Shown here in pieces: positions 33,863 through 42,382 of a stretch of DNA of 64,000 nt. The translations under genes and the position numbers were made by a program. The notes below the pieces were generated by a model. It did not search any database, was not told where the DNA came from, and saw only the letters and a program-made list of their open reading frames with translations. The stretch lies in assembly GCF_000613125.1 (NCBI RefSeq), contig NZ_HG964497.1, positions 3,603,037-3,667,036 of the forward strand, given 5' to 3'. Numbering within the stretch: the stretch's first letter is position 1; each line of letters starts with the position of its first letter. Origin of the DNA: Bacillus sp. EB01 (GTDB lineage Bacteria; Bacillota; Bacilli; Bacillales; Cytobacillaceae).

Positions 33863-35014
33863 TTATAATTCCACAGTTTCCAATTGAAAGCCTTCAACGA
33901 CCGCCGCTTCGTCAATTTCAAGCAACAGGCAGCGCTTTCCATTAATGGTGACATAGCGGACATTTTTTAGATCCTCCGGATTGACTGTAACAGTGGCAAC
34001 CTTGGTCTCTATTTTTACCGTTTTCGGCACAAGGCTTGTGGCTTTGATTTCCTTTTGCTCGTTATCAAGGACGTTTTTGAAAGCGAATTCGACTTTCTCG
34101 GTTGTGACATCCTTCACGCCGCTTTCATCTAGAATCCGCTCCACATCGTGGTAATCCAGCATAGGCGCTTCGGAGTCCTCGGCTTCCTCGACGACTTTGT
34201 TAATTTCACTGTAAATGTTTGCAAGCACGTCTGTTTCGACCTTTTCACCAATTAAAGACTGAAGCACTTGTTCGAAGTTGTCCTTTTCTTCCTTTGCGGT
34301 ATGGATTGGTTCACAGGTCAAGACCTCTTCAATGAACCGGTCACTAGGCTGATTTGCTTTCCCGGCAGAATAAAGGATATGGTTCACATCAGCTGCACCT
34401 TGATTGAATGTTGGAAAAAGGAAGCCGAACATAGGCGCCGTTAAATTGATAATCGGGTCTACAGCAGTATTCGCTTTGAATTCCTTCTCAATGTAATCAA
34501 ATACGAGCGAGGATTTGGGCTGGTCCGTCCGGTTCAGGCTGCAAAGGATGAAGCGGTGTGAAAACATTTCATCATCTCCGCCTTCTTCCGTTTCCTCGTT
34601 GCGTGCCCTGGTCGCCACTTTGAATTCTCCACGGATAAATGTGACCACTGTATCCATTTCGTAGACAAGGCCATCAAACATTTTTTCAACAATCGAAAGC
34701 ATGTTTTGCATCCACGTTTCAACGTCTTCTGTTTTAAGGTTATCATAAAGGATTGTTTGCGTACTGCCTTCTTCCCCGCGCTTAAACTTCAAATCAAACA
34801 GCTTGGCATCAAGCTGCCCTGCAAGCACTTTTCTGAAATTATCCATAAACAACTCCTGCTGGAACTGTTCAAGCATCCCAAATGGCTGGCTTTGCCAATG
34901 ATAAATTTCAGAAGTTTCCTTTTGGACATATACATTGAAAATATCCGTGATTTCTAGCTTGTCGTTATCGGTCTTAAATTGCTTCCGAACTGTGCTTACA
35001 TCCTTTTTGTTCAC
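33863..35014 (-). CDS. DUF4317 family protein
   Basis: 383 residues, opening MNKKDVSTVRKQFKTDNDKL, with YHWQSQPFGMLEQFQQELFM, the family's N-terminal hallmark. It is a soluble protein of unknown function that is widespread in Firmicutes. It starts at a GTG with GGAG seven to eight bases upstream. Single gene, convergent with yfkAB. Confidence 0.87.
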   Translation of the reverse strand: MNKKDVSTVRKQFKTDNDKLEITDIFNVYVQKETSEIYHWQSQPFGMLEQFQQELFMDNFRKVLAGQLDAKLFDLKFKRGEEGSTQTILYDNLKTEDVETWMQNMLSIVEKMFDGLVYEMDTVVTFIRGEFKVATRARNEETEEGGDDEMFSHRFILCSLNRTDQPKSSLVFDYIEKEFKANTAVDPIINLTAPMFGFLFPTFNQGAADVNHILYSAGKANQPSDRFIEEVLTCEPIHTAKEEKDNFEQVLQSLIGEKVETDVLANIYSEINKVVEEAEDSEAPMLDYHDVERILDESGVKDVTTEKVEFAFKNVLDNEQKEIKATSLVPKTVKIETKVATVTVNPEDLKNVRYVTINGKRCLLLEIDEAAVVEGFQLETVEL

Positions 35015-35108
35015 GTGAATTCTCCTCTCATACTCCAGACATATGATTCTATCATTGATTTTTCATATTTTTCAAGGTGATATTTTCCTCAGTTCTCTTA
35101 ACAAAAAT

Positions 35109-35149
35109 AAAAAAGGACAGCTGCCAGCGCTAATGGCTCCATCCCTTTT
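35109..35149 (-). terminator. Terminator of the STAS-domain gene
   Basis: AAAAGGGA/TCCTTTTTT stem (minus strand) with an internal GGC/GCC pairing. Confidence 0.6.
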
Positions 35150-35157
35150 CAGAAAAC

Positions 35158-36177
35158 TTACAGGCTGTTTTTCTTCACAAGCTCATATCCATTTTCCCCG
35201 ATGGCAAACTCTACCCCTTGCTGCAGGCTCAAAAATGATTGGATACCCTTCAATTGTACGTTTGAATGGATCATTTGGCCTGCCAGTTCCGAAGTAACAC
35301 CCACAATATAACATTCGCTTCCTAAAAGGCGAATGGCCTTGATCAGTTTTTGCAATCCGAAAATCGTATATTCATTGATTTGTGTCATTCCCGTAACATC
35401 TATCAGAATGTAATTCGCTTTGCGGGTGGATAACTCGAATAAGGCCCTTTCAACAAGATCAGATAGCCTTTCCTCATTAAAGGTTCCAATCAGCGGAATA
35501 ACCAATATTCCCTCGAGCACAGGAATCACTGGAGATGACAGTTCTTTTACTAGAGCAGATAGTTCTTCTGTCCTTCCCTTAACTTTTTCCTCCAATTCAG
35601 AAATGCTTTCCAGCTCCTTCTGTCTGGCCAGATTGTGGATATTTTTGCTGAAAGTAATGTTAGATTGGAACAGCTCTATCTCATCATAGTCGTAGCCGTC
35701 CCTTTGGCTGCTTTTAACTTCATACCACATATCCTCTTGAAAAAGCCCGCCAAATATTCCTGCCCAATGGCTAGGCATTAAAACATTGGCATGTTTATTT
35801 TTGCCTTCTTTAAAAATCCTGTGCTCCCAGCCATTGAAAAGTTGCACCACTACCCGCTTTTCTTCAAGTGAGAGGTATGTAATTTTGAAGTCACCCCATC
35901 CGGAACTTTTATATATATTCCTGTATTCAGCAAGGATTTGTTCAATATCATTTCGACCCTCATAATACGTTTTCACGATTTGGCCCATCCGATAACCAGT
36001 TGCCTCATATACCGCTTTTGAAACATTCTTTCCGGATACTTCTTCTATCGTATTTAAGAACAACTCGATTGCATTGTCCCAGAATACTAGTGCTGGAGCG
36101 CCATCGAACGTGAGCAAACCATTTGTTTCATCCCAGATTAACTCATTGGTATTAACGTGTATGGTGGATTTGGTCAT
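35158..36177 (-). CDS. RsbR-like sensor with C-terminal STAS domain
   Basis: 339 residues. An N-terminal sensor-like domain of about 190 residues (ALVFWDNAIELFLNTIEEVS...GYRMGQIVKTYYEG, V4R-like in feel) is followed by a coiled linker (LEEKVKGRTEELSALVKELS) and a STAS domain: PLIGTFNEERLSDLVERALF, then LIDVTGMTQIN. In stressosome RsbR proteins, threonines in GTxDxER and DxTG are phosphorylated by RsbT; both threonines are present. It probably senses a signal upstream of sigma-B or a related pathway. AAGGAG precedes the ATG. Confidence 0.8.
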   Translation of the reverse strand: MTKSTIHVNTNELIWDETNGLLTFDGAPALVFWDNAIELFLNTIEEVSGKNVSKAVYEATGYRMGQIVKTYYEGRNDIEQILAEYRNIYKSSGWGDFKITYLSLEEKRVVVQLFNGWEHRIFKEGKNKHANVLMPSHWAGIFGGLFQEDMWYEVKSSQRDGYDYDEIELFQSNITFSKNIHNLARQKELESISELEEKVKGRTEELSALVKELSSPVIPVLEGILVIPLIGTFNEERLSDLVERALFELSTRKANYILIDVTGMTQINEYTIFGLQKLIKAIRLLGSECYIVGVTSELAGQMIHSNVQLKGIQSFLSLQQGVEFAIGENGYELVKKNSL

Positions 36178-36359
36178 TGCTGGTCTCCTTATAAATTTTG
36201 TTTTTCATTGGCTGCACTTAAAGGCAGTTTCGTTTAAGTCAGGGCCGTTTCGTTCAAAAAACATTAAAGGCAGTACTTACTACATAGTTCTACCATTAAT
36301 CCTAAAATCCTTTATCCAGCAAAAAAACTATTAATAGGTTTTCACTATTTGTATGTGTT

Positions 36360-36491
36360 TTCACATCTTAGACAAGAAGCTTTGACAGCTTTTTGAATAG
36401 ACCGCTAAAGCCCTATTCACACGGTGTTTACCGGAGTATATTTACAGTGTAAACAACGTATTTAAAAACATTAGGAAATGGGGAATCATTC
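36360..36491 (+). promoter_or_regulatory. DoxX unit 6 conserved upstream region
   Basis: Nearly identical to unit 1 over 130 bp, with the palindrome at 36441-36453, although the two units lie 27 kb apart. Confidence 0.7.
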
Positions 36492-36992
36492 ATGTTTAAC
36501 AATTTTTTAAGGGAAAACAATATTGTTGCTGCTCTGCTCGCTGTGCTTCGTGTGTATCTCGGTTATGCCTGGTTCACTGCTGGCCTTGGTAAAGTAACTG
36601 GAGGATTCGACGCTAGCGGCTTCATCAAAGGCGCGATCGCCAATCCGGTAAAAGGACCAGACGGCGGTGTCGTGTACGGCTGGTACGTTGACTTCCTGCA
36701 AAGTGTAGCACTTCCTAACATCGACCTGTTCAACGTTCTTGTTCCTTGGGGCGAACTGCTTGTCGGTCTTGGCCTAATGCTTGGCTGCCTGACAACTGCT
36801 GCTATGTTCTTCGGTCTTGTAATGAACTTTGCGTTCTTCTTTGCTGGAACAATCAGCCATAACCCAACAGACATCCTGTTCGGATTCATTATCCTGGCAG
36901 CTGGTGCGAACGCTGGTAAATACGGCCTTGACCGCTGGGTACTTCCTTACATCAACAAAGCCGTGTTCAAAAAAGAACAGCCGCAAAACTAA
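36492..36992 (+). CDS. DoxX-family membrane protein, copy 6 of 8
   Basis: 166 residues beginning MFNNFL. It shares VTGGFDASG only with copy 1, but helix 4 reads FGFIILAAG as in copies 7 and 8, AGTISHN is unique, and the tail is KKEQPQN. Its 5' half and regulatory region therefore look like copy 1 and its 3' end like other copies. It separates the STAS gene from a tiny membrane-protein gene. Confidence 0.92.
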   Translation: MFNNFLRENNIVAALLAVLRVYLGYAWFTAGLGKVTGGFDASGFIKGAIANPVKGPDGGVVYGWYVDFLQSVALPNIDLFNVLVPWGELLVGLGLMLGCLTTAAMFFGLVMNFAFFFAGTISHNPTDILFGFIILAAGANAGKYGLDRWVLPYINKAVFKKEQPQN

Positions 36993-37034
36993 AGTAAAGG
37001 CGGAGTCCTCCCCCCTTCTCCCCTTTCAAATATT

Positions 37035-37072
37035 GAGCCTTTCAGCTTCCTGGAGGGCTCTTTACTTTTTTA
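37035..37072 (+). terminator. Terminator of DoxX unit 6
   Basis: GAGCC/GGCTC with additional pairing, followed by a T-rich stretch; weaker than those of other units. Confidence 0.55.
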
Positions 37073-37081
37073 GAAGACCTC

Positions 37082-37109
37082 ATGACAGCTTAACATTCTA
37101 TGGTATACT
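37082..37109 (+). promoter_or_regulatory. Candidate promoter of the tiny membrane gene
   Basis: ATGACA and TATACT 16 bp apart, 27 bp before the start at 37136. Confidence 0.4.
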
Positions 37110-37135
37110 TACCAAAAAAGGTGGATTAGTTTTTG

Positions 37136-37294
37136 ATGAATAACGCATTTACGTTTCTTCCAATTCTGGCGTTAATTTTTTATATTGTTCCAATTGTTTT
37201 TATCATTTGGTACATGTTAAAATTCCTTAAAGTACAGCAGGAACGAAACTCAATTCTTAAAACCATATCAGAAAAGCTGGACCGGAAACTTTAG
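37136..37294 (+). CDS. Tiny single-pass membrane protein
   Basis: A 52-residue protein beginning MNNAFTFLPILALIFYIVPI. One helix (about 7-29) is followed by the amphipathic tail FLKVQQERNSILKTISEKLD. GGTGG lies 12 bases before the ATG, a little far. It has its own promoter-like boxes and a perfect terminator directly after the stop, which supports it as a real gene. Function unknown. Confidence 0.65.
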   Translation: MNNAFTFLPILALIFYIVPIVFIIWYMLKFLKVQQERNSILKTISEKLDRKL

Positions 37295-37320
37295 AAGACA
37301 GGGCACCTGTCTTTTTTATT
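37295..37320 (+). terminator. Terminator of the tiny membrane gene
   Basis: AGACAGG/CCTGTCT stem with a three-base loop and TTTTTATTTT. Confidence 0.88.
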
Positions 37321-37651
37321 TTTGACAAGCGATATCCTGCGAAATTCATAGGGCCTGGCTCTTTCGTTATGTCTTCGTAGTCTGGGCGTTTCTCAAGCAC
37401 TGTTATAGATCGAAATTCCCATACCATTCTCCTTGCAAAGCATCCACAAAATCCCTGTGGAAACATTTTCCCTTGTTCCTGCATGCCAGTTTGTGCTATA
37501 TTGAACATTTCCACTACCCCACAGGAGCCTGAGTCAGGCTTATATTTTTTCTAATAGTAGAGTAAGTTATTAAATGGCACAAATGTTTATTCATAATTTG
37601 GTCATAATTTTTGTATAGGATTATGTGCAGTAAAAGGAAGGTGTAAACAGA
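37321..37651. other. Intergenic region before ltaS
   Basis: Contains a minus-strand open frame (to 37514) whose composition I do not trust as coding. Otherwise only the leader of ltaS. Confidence 0.3.
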
Positions 37652-39604
37652 ATGAATAAATTCACTTTGGGAGCCCGTCGCATTTTTGATAAGTATAGTG
37701 GCTTTTTCTTATTAGCAGTCGTTTTACTTTGGATAAAAACCTATGTAGTTCAATTCACCCAGTTCGATCTGGGTATAGACAATGCCCTGCAACAGTTTCT
37801 ATTGTTTTTTAATCCTTTAGGATCTTCCCTGGCTTTTCTGGGACTAGCTTTCTTTTTTAAAGGAAAAAAGAAGTATACGGTGCTGTTGAGCATCTACTTC
37901 ATCCTGTCTTTCCTTCTATATGCCAATGTTTTGTACTATCGTTTTTTTAATGATTTTATAACACTGCCGACAATTTTTCAGACAGAAAACTTTGGTGATG
38001 TGAGCAGCAGTATCAGCTCCCTTTTAAGGCCATATGATGTTTTATTCTTTATTGACATTGCATTATTAATCGCACTATATGCGTTCAAGATTGTTAAAAT
38101 CGAAGTTGGGAATATGGGCCGCAAAAAAATAGCTGCACTTTTCACTTTTGCATTACTCGTCTCAGGAATAAATTTGGCTTTAGCAGAAATGGACCGTCCG
38201 CAATTACTGACCAGGGGATTTGACCTAAACTACATCGTGAAGTACCTGGGAATGTACAATTACACGATTTATGATGCTGTTCAAAGTTCAAAATCCTCCG
38301 CCCAAAGGGTATTGGCTGACAGCGATGAAATAACCGAGGTTATCAACTTTACAAAGTCGAATCATGCTGAACCAAATCCGCAGTACTTCGGGGCCGGGAA
38401 AGGTATGAACGTAATTTATTTGCATCTTGAATCGATCCAAAACTTCTTGATTAATTACAAGCTGCATGGTGAAGAGGTTACACCATTCCTTAATTCCTTG
38501 GTGAATGAAAAGCACACCCTTTACTTTGATAACTTCTTCCATCAAACTGCACAGGGCAAGACAGCTGACGCGGAGTTTATCATTGAGAATTCCTTGTATG
38601 GATTGCCTCAGGGTTCTGCTTTTACAACGAAGGGCAAGAATACGTACCAGTCCGCACCCGGTATATTAGGCCAACAAGGCTATACATCGGCAGTCTTCCA
38701 TGGTAATGGCGGCTCGTTCTGGAACCGGAATGAAATTTATAAATCATTTGGCTATGACAAATTTTTTGATGATCGTTTTTATGAAATCAAACCGGAAGAC
38801 AAGGCAGATTATGGACTTGAGGACAAACCATTCTACGAGCAGTCAATCCCGCTCCTGGAAACATTACCTCAGCCATTTTATGCAAAGTTCATTCCTGTTT
38901 CACATCATTATCCGTATACAATGGACCAGGAAGAGGCTTCAATTGCGCCGCATACTACTGGCGACAAATCAGTTGATAACTACTTCCAGACCGCTCGTTA
39001 CGCTGATGAGGCATTAAAGGAGTTCTTTGATTATCTGAAAGAATCCGGCCTATATGATAATTCAATCATAATCATGTATGGTGACCATTATGGAATTTCG
39101 AAGAATCATAACAAGGCAATGGAACAGGTACTTGGAAAAGAAATTACACCATTTGAAAACACCGGGTTACAGCGATTGCCATTATTCATTCGAGTTCCTG
39201 GTATTGAAGGTGGAATAAATCACGAATACGGTGGCCAAATCGACCTGATGCCTACATTGCTCCACCTATTGGGCATCAATACAAAAGACTATGTACAGTT
39301 TGGTACGGACTTGTTATCCAAAGATCATGATGAATTGATTCCTTTCCGGAATGGTGACTTTGTAAGCCCGGACATTACAGCCATTGATGGCAAGTACTAC
39401 GACTCAAGGACCGGCATGAAATTGGATGAGGTTCGGCTGGAAGAGGCCAAAGCTTTACGAGAGAACGCAATTCATAAATTGAAGCTATCAGATAAAGTGG
39501 TAAACGGGGATTTGCTTCGTTTTTATAAACCTAAAGGCTTTACCCCAATCGATCCATCCCAATACGACTATTCATTGCCCGGAGATACCCAAGTAAATAA
39601 ATAA
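37652..39604 (+). CDS. ltaS: Lipoteichoic acid synthase LtaS-like
   Basis: 650 residues, the length of Bacillus LtaS. Five N-terminal helices (residues about 15-190, beginning FFLLAVVLLWIKTYV) are followed by an extracellular sulfatase-like phosphoglycerol transferase domain. Visible metal and active-site residues are Glu in YLHLESIQ, the nucleophilic Thr in HQTAQGKTADAEF, and Asp-His in YGDHYGIS. It polymerises glycerol phosphate from phosphatidylglycerol into lipoteichoic acid. The text follows B. subtilis LtaS (YflE) along its length. GGAAGGTG precedes the ATG. Confidence 0.93.
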   Translation: MNKFTLGARRIFDKYSGFFLLAVVLLWIKTYVVQFTQFDLGIDNALQQFLLFFNPLGSSLAFLGLAFFFKGKKKYTVLLSIYFILSFLLYANVLYYRFFNDFITLPTIFQTENFGDVSSSISSLLRPYDVLFFIDIALLIALYAFKIVKIEVGNMGRKKIAALFTFALLVSGINLALAEMDRPQLLTRGFDLNYIVKYLGMYNYTIYDAVQSSKSSAQRVLADSDEITEVINFTKSNHAEPNPQYFGAGKGMNVIYLHLESIQNFLINYKLHGEEVTPFLNSLVNEKHTLYFDNFFHQTAQGKTADAEFIIENSLYGLPQGSAFTTKGKNTYQSAPGILGQQGYTSAVFHGNGGSFWNRNEIYKSFGYDKFFDDRFYEIKPEDKADYGLEDKPFYEQSIPLLETLPQPFYAKFIPVSHHYPYTMDQEEASIAPHTTGDKSVDNYFQTARYADEALKEFFDYLKESGLYDNSIIIMYGDHYGISKNHNKAMEQVLGKEITPFENTGLQRLPLFIRVPGIEGGINHEYGGQIDLMPTLLHLLGINTKDYVQFGTDLLSKDHDELIPFRNGDFVSPDITAIDGKYYDSRTGMKLDEVRLEEAKALRENAIHKLKLSDKVVNGDLLRFYKPKGFTPIDPSQYDYSLPGDTQVNK

Positions 39605-39610
39605 TGAAAA

Positions 39611-39646
39611 GGCTGCTTAAGAGACTATTCTTAAGCAGTCTTTTTT
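39611..39646 (+). terminator. Terminator of ltaS
   Basis: GCTGCTTAA/TTAAGCAG stem followed by TCTTTTTT. Confidence 0.88.
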
Positions 39647-39715
39647 GTGTCTATATGTATATGGATATAAAAAAAATGGTCTCCTTCCTAACGGTTTTCA
39701 CTAAATGTGAATAAG

Positions 39716-39856
39716 TTCACATATTAGACAAGAATCTTTGACAGCTTTTTGAACAGTCTTCATAACCACTATTCATACAGTGTTATCCGGAGTATATTTA
39801 CTGTGTAGACAAGTTAATTAACTTTATAAAAACTAAATTGAAACGGGGAATCATTC
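39716..39856 (+). promoter_or_regulatory. DoxX unit 7 upstream region
   Basis: The distal dyad is kept (TTCACATATTAGACAAGAAT then CTTTGACAG). The proximal palindrome is degraded to TTTACTGTGTAGA (39797-39809) and is followed by AAGTTAATTAACTT, which is also present in unit 8. Confidence 0.6.
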
Positions 39857-40360
39857 ATGTTTAATAAATTCTTACGAGAAAATAATATTGTTTCTGCACT
39901 TCTTGCTGTTCTTCGTGTGTATCTCGGTTATGCATGGTTCAGTGCAGGTCTTGGTAAAATTCAGAGCGGAGCGTTCGATGCATCTGGCTTCATCAAAGGT
40001 GCAATCGCCAATCCGGTTAAAGGTCCAGACGGCGGTGTAGTCTACGGCTGGTACGTTGACTTCCTGCAAAGTGTAGCACTTCCTAACATTGACCTGTTCA
40101 ACGTTCTTGTTCCTTGGGGCGAACTGCTTGTCGGTCTTGGCCTAATGCTTGGCTGCCTAACTTCTGCAGCAATGTTCTTCGGTTTAGTTTTGAACTTCTC
40201 ATTCTTCTTTGCCGGAACAGTCAGCCACAACCCATCTGACATCCTGTTCGGATTCATCATCCTTGCAGCTGGTGCAAACGCTGGGAAATACGGCCTTGAT
40301 CGCTGGGTACTTCCATACATCAACAAAGCTGTCTTCAAAAAAGAACAGCTTCAAAACTAA
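39857..40360 (+). CDS. DoxX-family membrane protein, copy 7 of 8
   Basis: 167 residues with IQSGAFDASG. Unique substitutions cluster in helices 3-4: CLTSAAMFFGLVLNFSFFFA and HNPSDILFG. The tail KKEQLQN equals copy 5. It lies between ltaS and the NTR-like gene. Confidence 0.92.
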   Translation: MFNKFLRENNIVSALLAVLRVYLGYAWFSAGLGKIQSGAFDASGFIKGAIANPVKGPDGGVVYGWYVDFLQSVALPNIDLFNVLVPWGELLVGLGLMLGCLTSAAMFFGLVLNFSFFFAGTVSHNPSDILFGFIILAAGANAGKYGLDRWVLPYINKAVFKKEQLQN

Positions 40361-40401
40361 TATAAAGGCGGAGTCCTCCCCCTTCTCCCCTTTAATAACG
40401 G

Positions 40402-40430
40402 GCCCTCCACAATGGAGGGCTTTTTTATTT
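40402..40430 (+). terminator. Terminator of DoxX unit 7
   Basis: GCCCTCC/GGAGGGC stem followed by TTTTTTATTT. Confidence 0.87.
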
Positions 40431-40589
40431 GATTTATATTGCGAGGCTTACTCAACAAACCCGTATTTTATTTCTCCAAATGAAGTGGTTATCTGCTGCG
40501 GGGATCGATAAAATTGATTGCCACAAAATGGATTTGTATTCGTCTATTTAGTAAATAATCGCCAATTTACTATAAGGATGGGATTCTGA

Positions 40590-41033
40590 ATGAGGAAGAT
40601 TGCCGTTGCTATAGTGTTATATAGTTTATTTATACTTGGCTTCCCCTTAACTGGCTATGCATGCAAATGTGCGTATCCTCCGACAGTCCAGAAAGAATTA
40701 CAATCATCTAAAGCCGTTTTTGCCGGAATTGGCGTAAAGGATCATGAAAAACAGTATGGAAAAAAAGTCCTCTTTGAGGTTACAAAAACGTGGAAAGGTT
40801 TAAATGAATCACAGGTTATACTTGATACTGGCCAGGGTAGCGGGGATTGCGGATTCACTTTCCATGAAGGAACGGAATACCTGGTCTATGCAAGCGAGAA
40901 CTTTGGGAAGATCTATGGCGATGGTTCCTTTATGGTGACTACCATTTGTGACAGAACAAAAGAAGCCGCTTCAGCAGAGGATGATATGAAATTACTGGGC
41001 AATCCTACTTTACCTGAAAGAAAATCGACCTAA
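40590..41033 (+). CDS. Secreted NTR/TIMP-like domain protein, frameshifted before its membrane tail
   Basis: 147 residues: a signal peptide (AVAIVLYSLFILGFPLTGYA) is followed at once by CKCAYPPTVQKELQSSKAVF. This is the usual start of bacterial netrin/TIMP-like domains, with later cysteines in GDCGFTF and TTICD for disulfides. Downstream, in another frame (41018-41157), comes NSSSTTAFSLSVIGIGFLGA then FLVWNIKKTNTKK and a stop, a classic C-terminal membrane anchor. The two frames meet around GAAAGAAAATCG (41015-41027), so the protein probably once ran on, as a membrane-anchored surface protein. Confidence 0.75.
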   Translation: MRKIAVAIVLYSLFILGFPLTGYACKCAYPPTVQKELQSSKAVFAGIGVKDHEKQYGKKVLFEVTKTWKGLNESQVILDTGQGSGDCGFTFHEGTEYLVYASENFGKIYGDGSFMVTTICDRTKEAASAEDDMKLLGNPTLPERKST

Positions 41034-41157
41034 CTAAAAACTTTAAGGATGATCGCAACTCATCTTCTACTACAGCTTTCTCTTTATCTGTTATAGGAAT
41101 AGGATTCCTGGGAGCATTTTTAGTTTGGAATATAAAGAAGACGAATACTAAGAAATA
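41018..41157 (+). pseudogene. Out-of-frame membrane-anchor tail of the NTR-like gene
   Basis: The frame codes a Ser/Thr spacer, a hydrophobic helix of about 18 residues and a lysine-rich end with a stop, followed directly by a terminator. It has no start of its own. Confidence 0.6.
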
Positions 41158-41164
41158 ACAAAAC

Positions 41165-41201
41165 GAAGGCCGTTTCCAAACAAGTTGGGAATGGCCTTTA
41201 T
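41165..41201 (+). terminator. Terminator of the NTR-like gene
   Basis: AAGGCC.TT.CC pairs with GG.AA.GGCCTT, followed by TATG; it lies right after the anchor frame. Confidence 0.65.
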
Positions 41202-41319
41202 GCATACGTAACACGCCAGCGAGGCATGAATAGCTTACCTGCCCACCCTAAGCAAAAACCACCTGTTTAGGTTTTAATCTTATTTATCTCCCTCTTGGTT
41301 TCCACTATGTGTGTATGGT

Positions 41320-41466
41320 TTCACACCTTAGACAAAAAGCTTTGACAGCTTTTTGAATAGTCTGCTTACCCTCTATTCGGCAAGTGTTTTCCATCGTATA
41401 TTTATAGTGTAAACAAGTTAATTAACTTACTTTAAAAATAAAGCAAAACGAAAAGGGGTATTATTC
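41320..41466 (+). promoter_or_regulatory. DoxX unit 8 upstream region
   Basis: The distal dyad is kept (TTCACACCTTAGACAAAAAG then CTTTGACAG). The palindrome is TTTATAGTGTAAA (41401-41413), followed by AAGTTAATTAACTT as in unit 7. Confidence 0.6.
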
Positions 41467-41967
41467 ATGTTTAACACTTTCTTACGTGAAAACAAAGTTG
41501 TTGCTGCTCTCCTCGCTGTACTTCGTGTCTACCTCGGTTATGCCTGGTTCAGCGCAGGCCTTGGAAAAATTCAGGGCGGATTCGACGCAAGCGGCTTTAT
41601 CAAAGGTGCGATTGCAAATCCAGTAAAAGGCCCAGACGGCGGCGTCGTGTACCAATGGTATGTAGACTTCCTGCAGAACGTAGCACTTCCAAATATCGAT
41701 TTGTTCAACGTTCTTGTTCCTTGGGGCGAACTTCTTGTAGGTCTTGGACTTATGCTAGGCTGCTTGACTACTGCTGCAATGTTCTTCGGTTTAGTAATGA
41801 ACTTCGCGTTCTTCTTTGCCGGAACAGTCAGCCACAACCCAACTGACATCTTGTTTGGATTCATCATTCTTGCAGCTGGTGCAAACGCTGGTAAATACGG
41901 CCTTGATCACTATGTGCTTCCTTACATCCACAAACTGACTATCAAAAAAACTCAAACTCAGAACTAG
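41467..41967 (+). CDS. DoxX-family membrane protein, copy 8 of 8
   Basis: 166 residues and, with copy 4, the most divergent: LRENKVVAALL, VVYQWYVDFLQNVALPN and GLDHYVLPYIHKLTIKKTQ. The C-terminal HKLTIKK replaces NKAVFKK of the others. Repeat R2 begins 20 bp after the stop and separates the gene from its terminator at 42353. Confidence 0.92.
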   Translation: MFNTFLRENKVVAALLAVLRVYLGYAWFSAGLGKIQGGFDASGFIKGAIANPVKGPDGGVVYQWYVDFLQNVALPNIDLFNVLVPWGELLVGLGLMLGCLTTAAMFFGLVMNFAFFFAGTVSHNPTDILFGFIILAAGANAGKYGLDHYVLPYIHKLTIKKTQTQN

Positions 41968-41987
41968 GGTGGAGCCCTCCTCCTCCG

Positions 41988-42310
41988 AGAAAAGCGGAAG
42001 CGCCTTCGTGACAGGCAAAAATCGCCTGTCCCTGCGATGATTAATCTAAGGAGCTTTCCTTAGTGCCCCAGCGCCGTATGGACTCCTCGAAAATCCTCAT
42101 TACGCTATCGCGTAATTTCGTGCGATGTAATTTCGGGGGCGCTTTCCTTGTGCTATCACTCTTCTTCGTGCGATGCTGATGCTGCCGAAGCCTTCCTTGT
42201 GGAGGGCCTCGAAGGAGATAAAGGAAACACGATGAGTGCAAGCGAATCGATGTTGACTTATCGTAACGAGGGGACCCAAGTACACTAGGCGCTAGGCGCT
42301 GAAGCTAGAC
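41988..42310. repeat. Dispersed palindromic-ended repeat, copy R2
   Basis: Longest copy, 323 bp, with the same ends as R1 (GAAAAGCGGAAGCGCC ... GGCGCTGAAGCTAGAC). The last 180 bp are almost identical to R1. The first part holds extra hairpins (ACAGGC/GCCTGT, CTAAGGA/TCCTTAG, ATTACGC/GCGTAAT). Confidence 0.82.
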
Positions 42311-42352
42311 AGTTCTTAAAGAAAAGATATACTTTCTGATACTATAAAGATG

Positions 42353-42382
42353 GCCCTTCTAACAAGAAGGGCTTTTTTTTCT
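42353..42382 (+). terminator. Terminator displaced from DoxX unit 8
   Basis: GCCCTTCT/AGAAGGGC followed by eight T. The bases before it (ACTATAAAGA) equal those before the terminator of unit 4, so R2 was inserted between gene and terminator. Confidence 0.8.

Noticed and set aside
37257-37514. Minus-strand frame of 85 codons with a GGGG ribosome-like site
   Set aside because: It runs through the terminator and end of the tiny + strand gene and shows no recognisable protein pattern.
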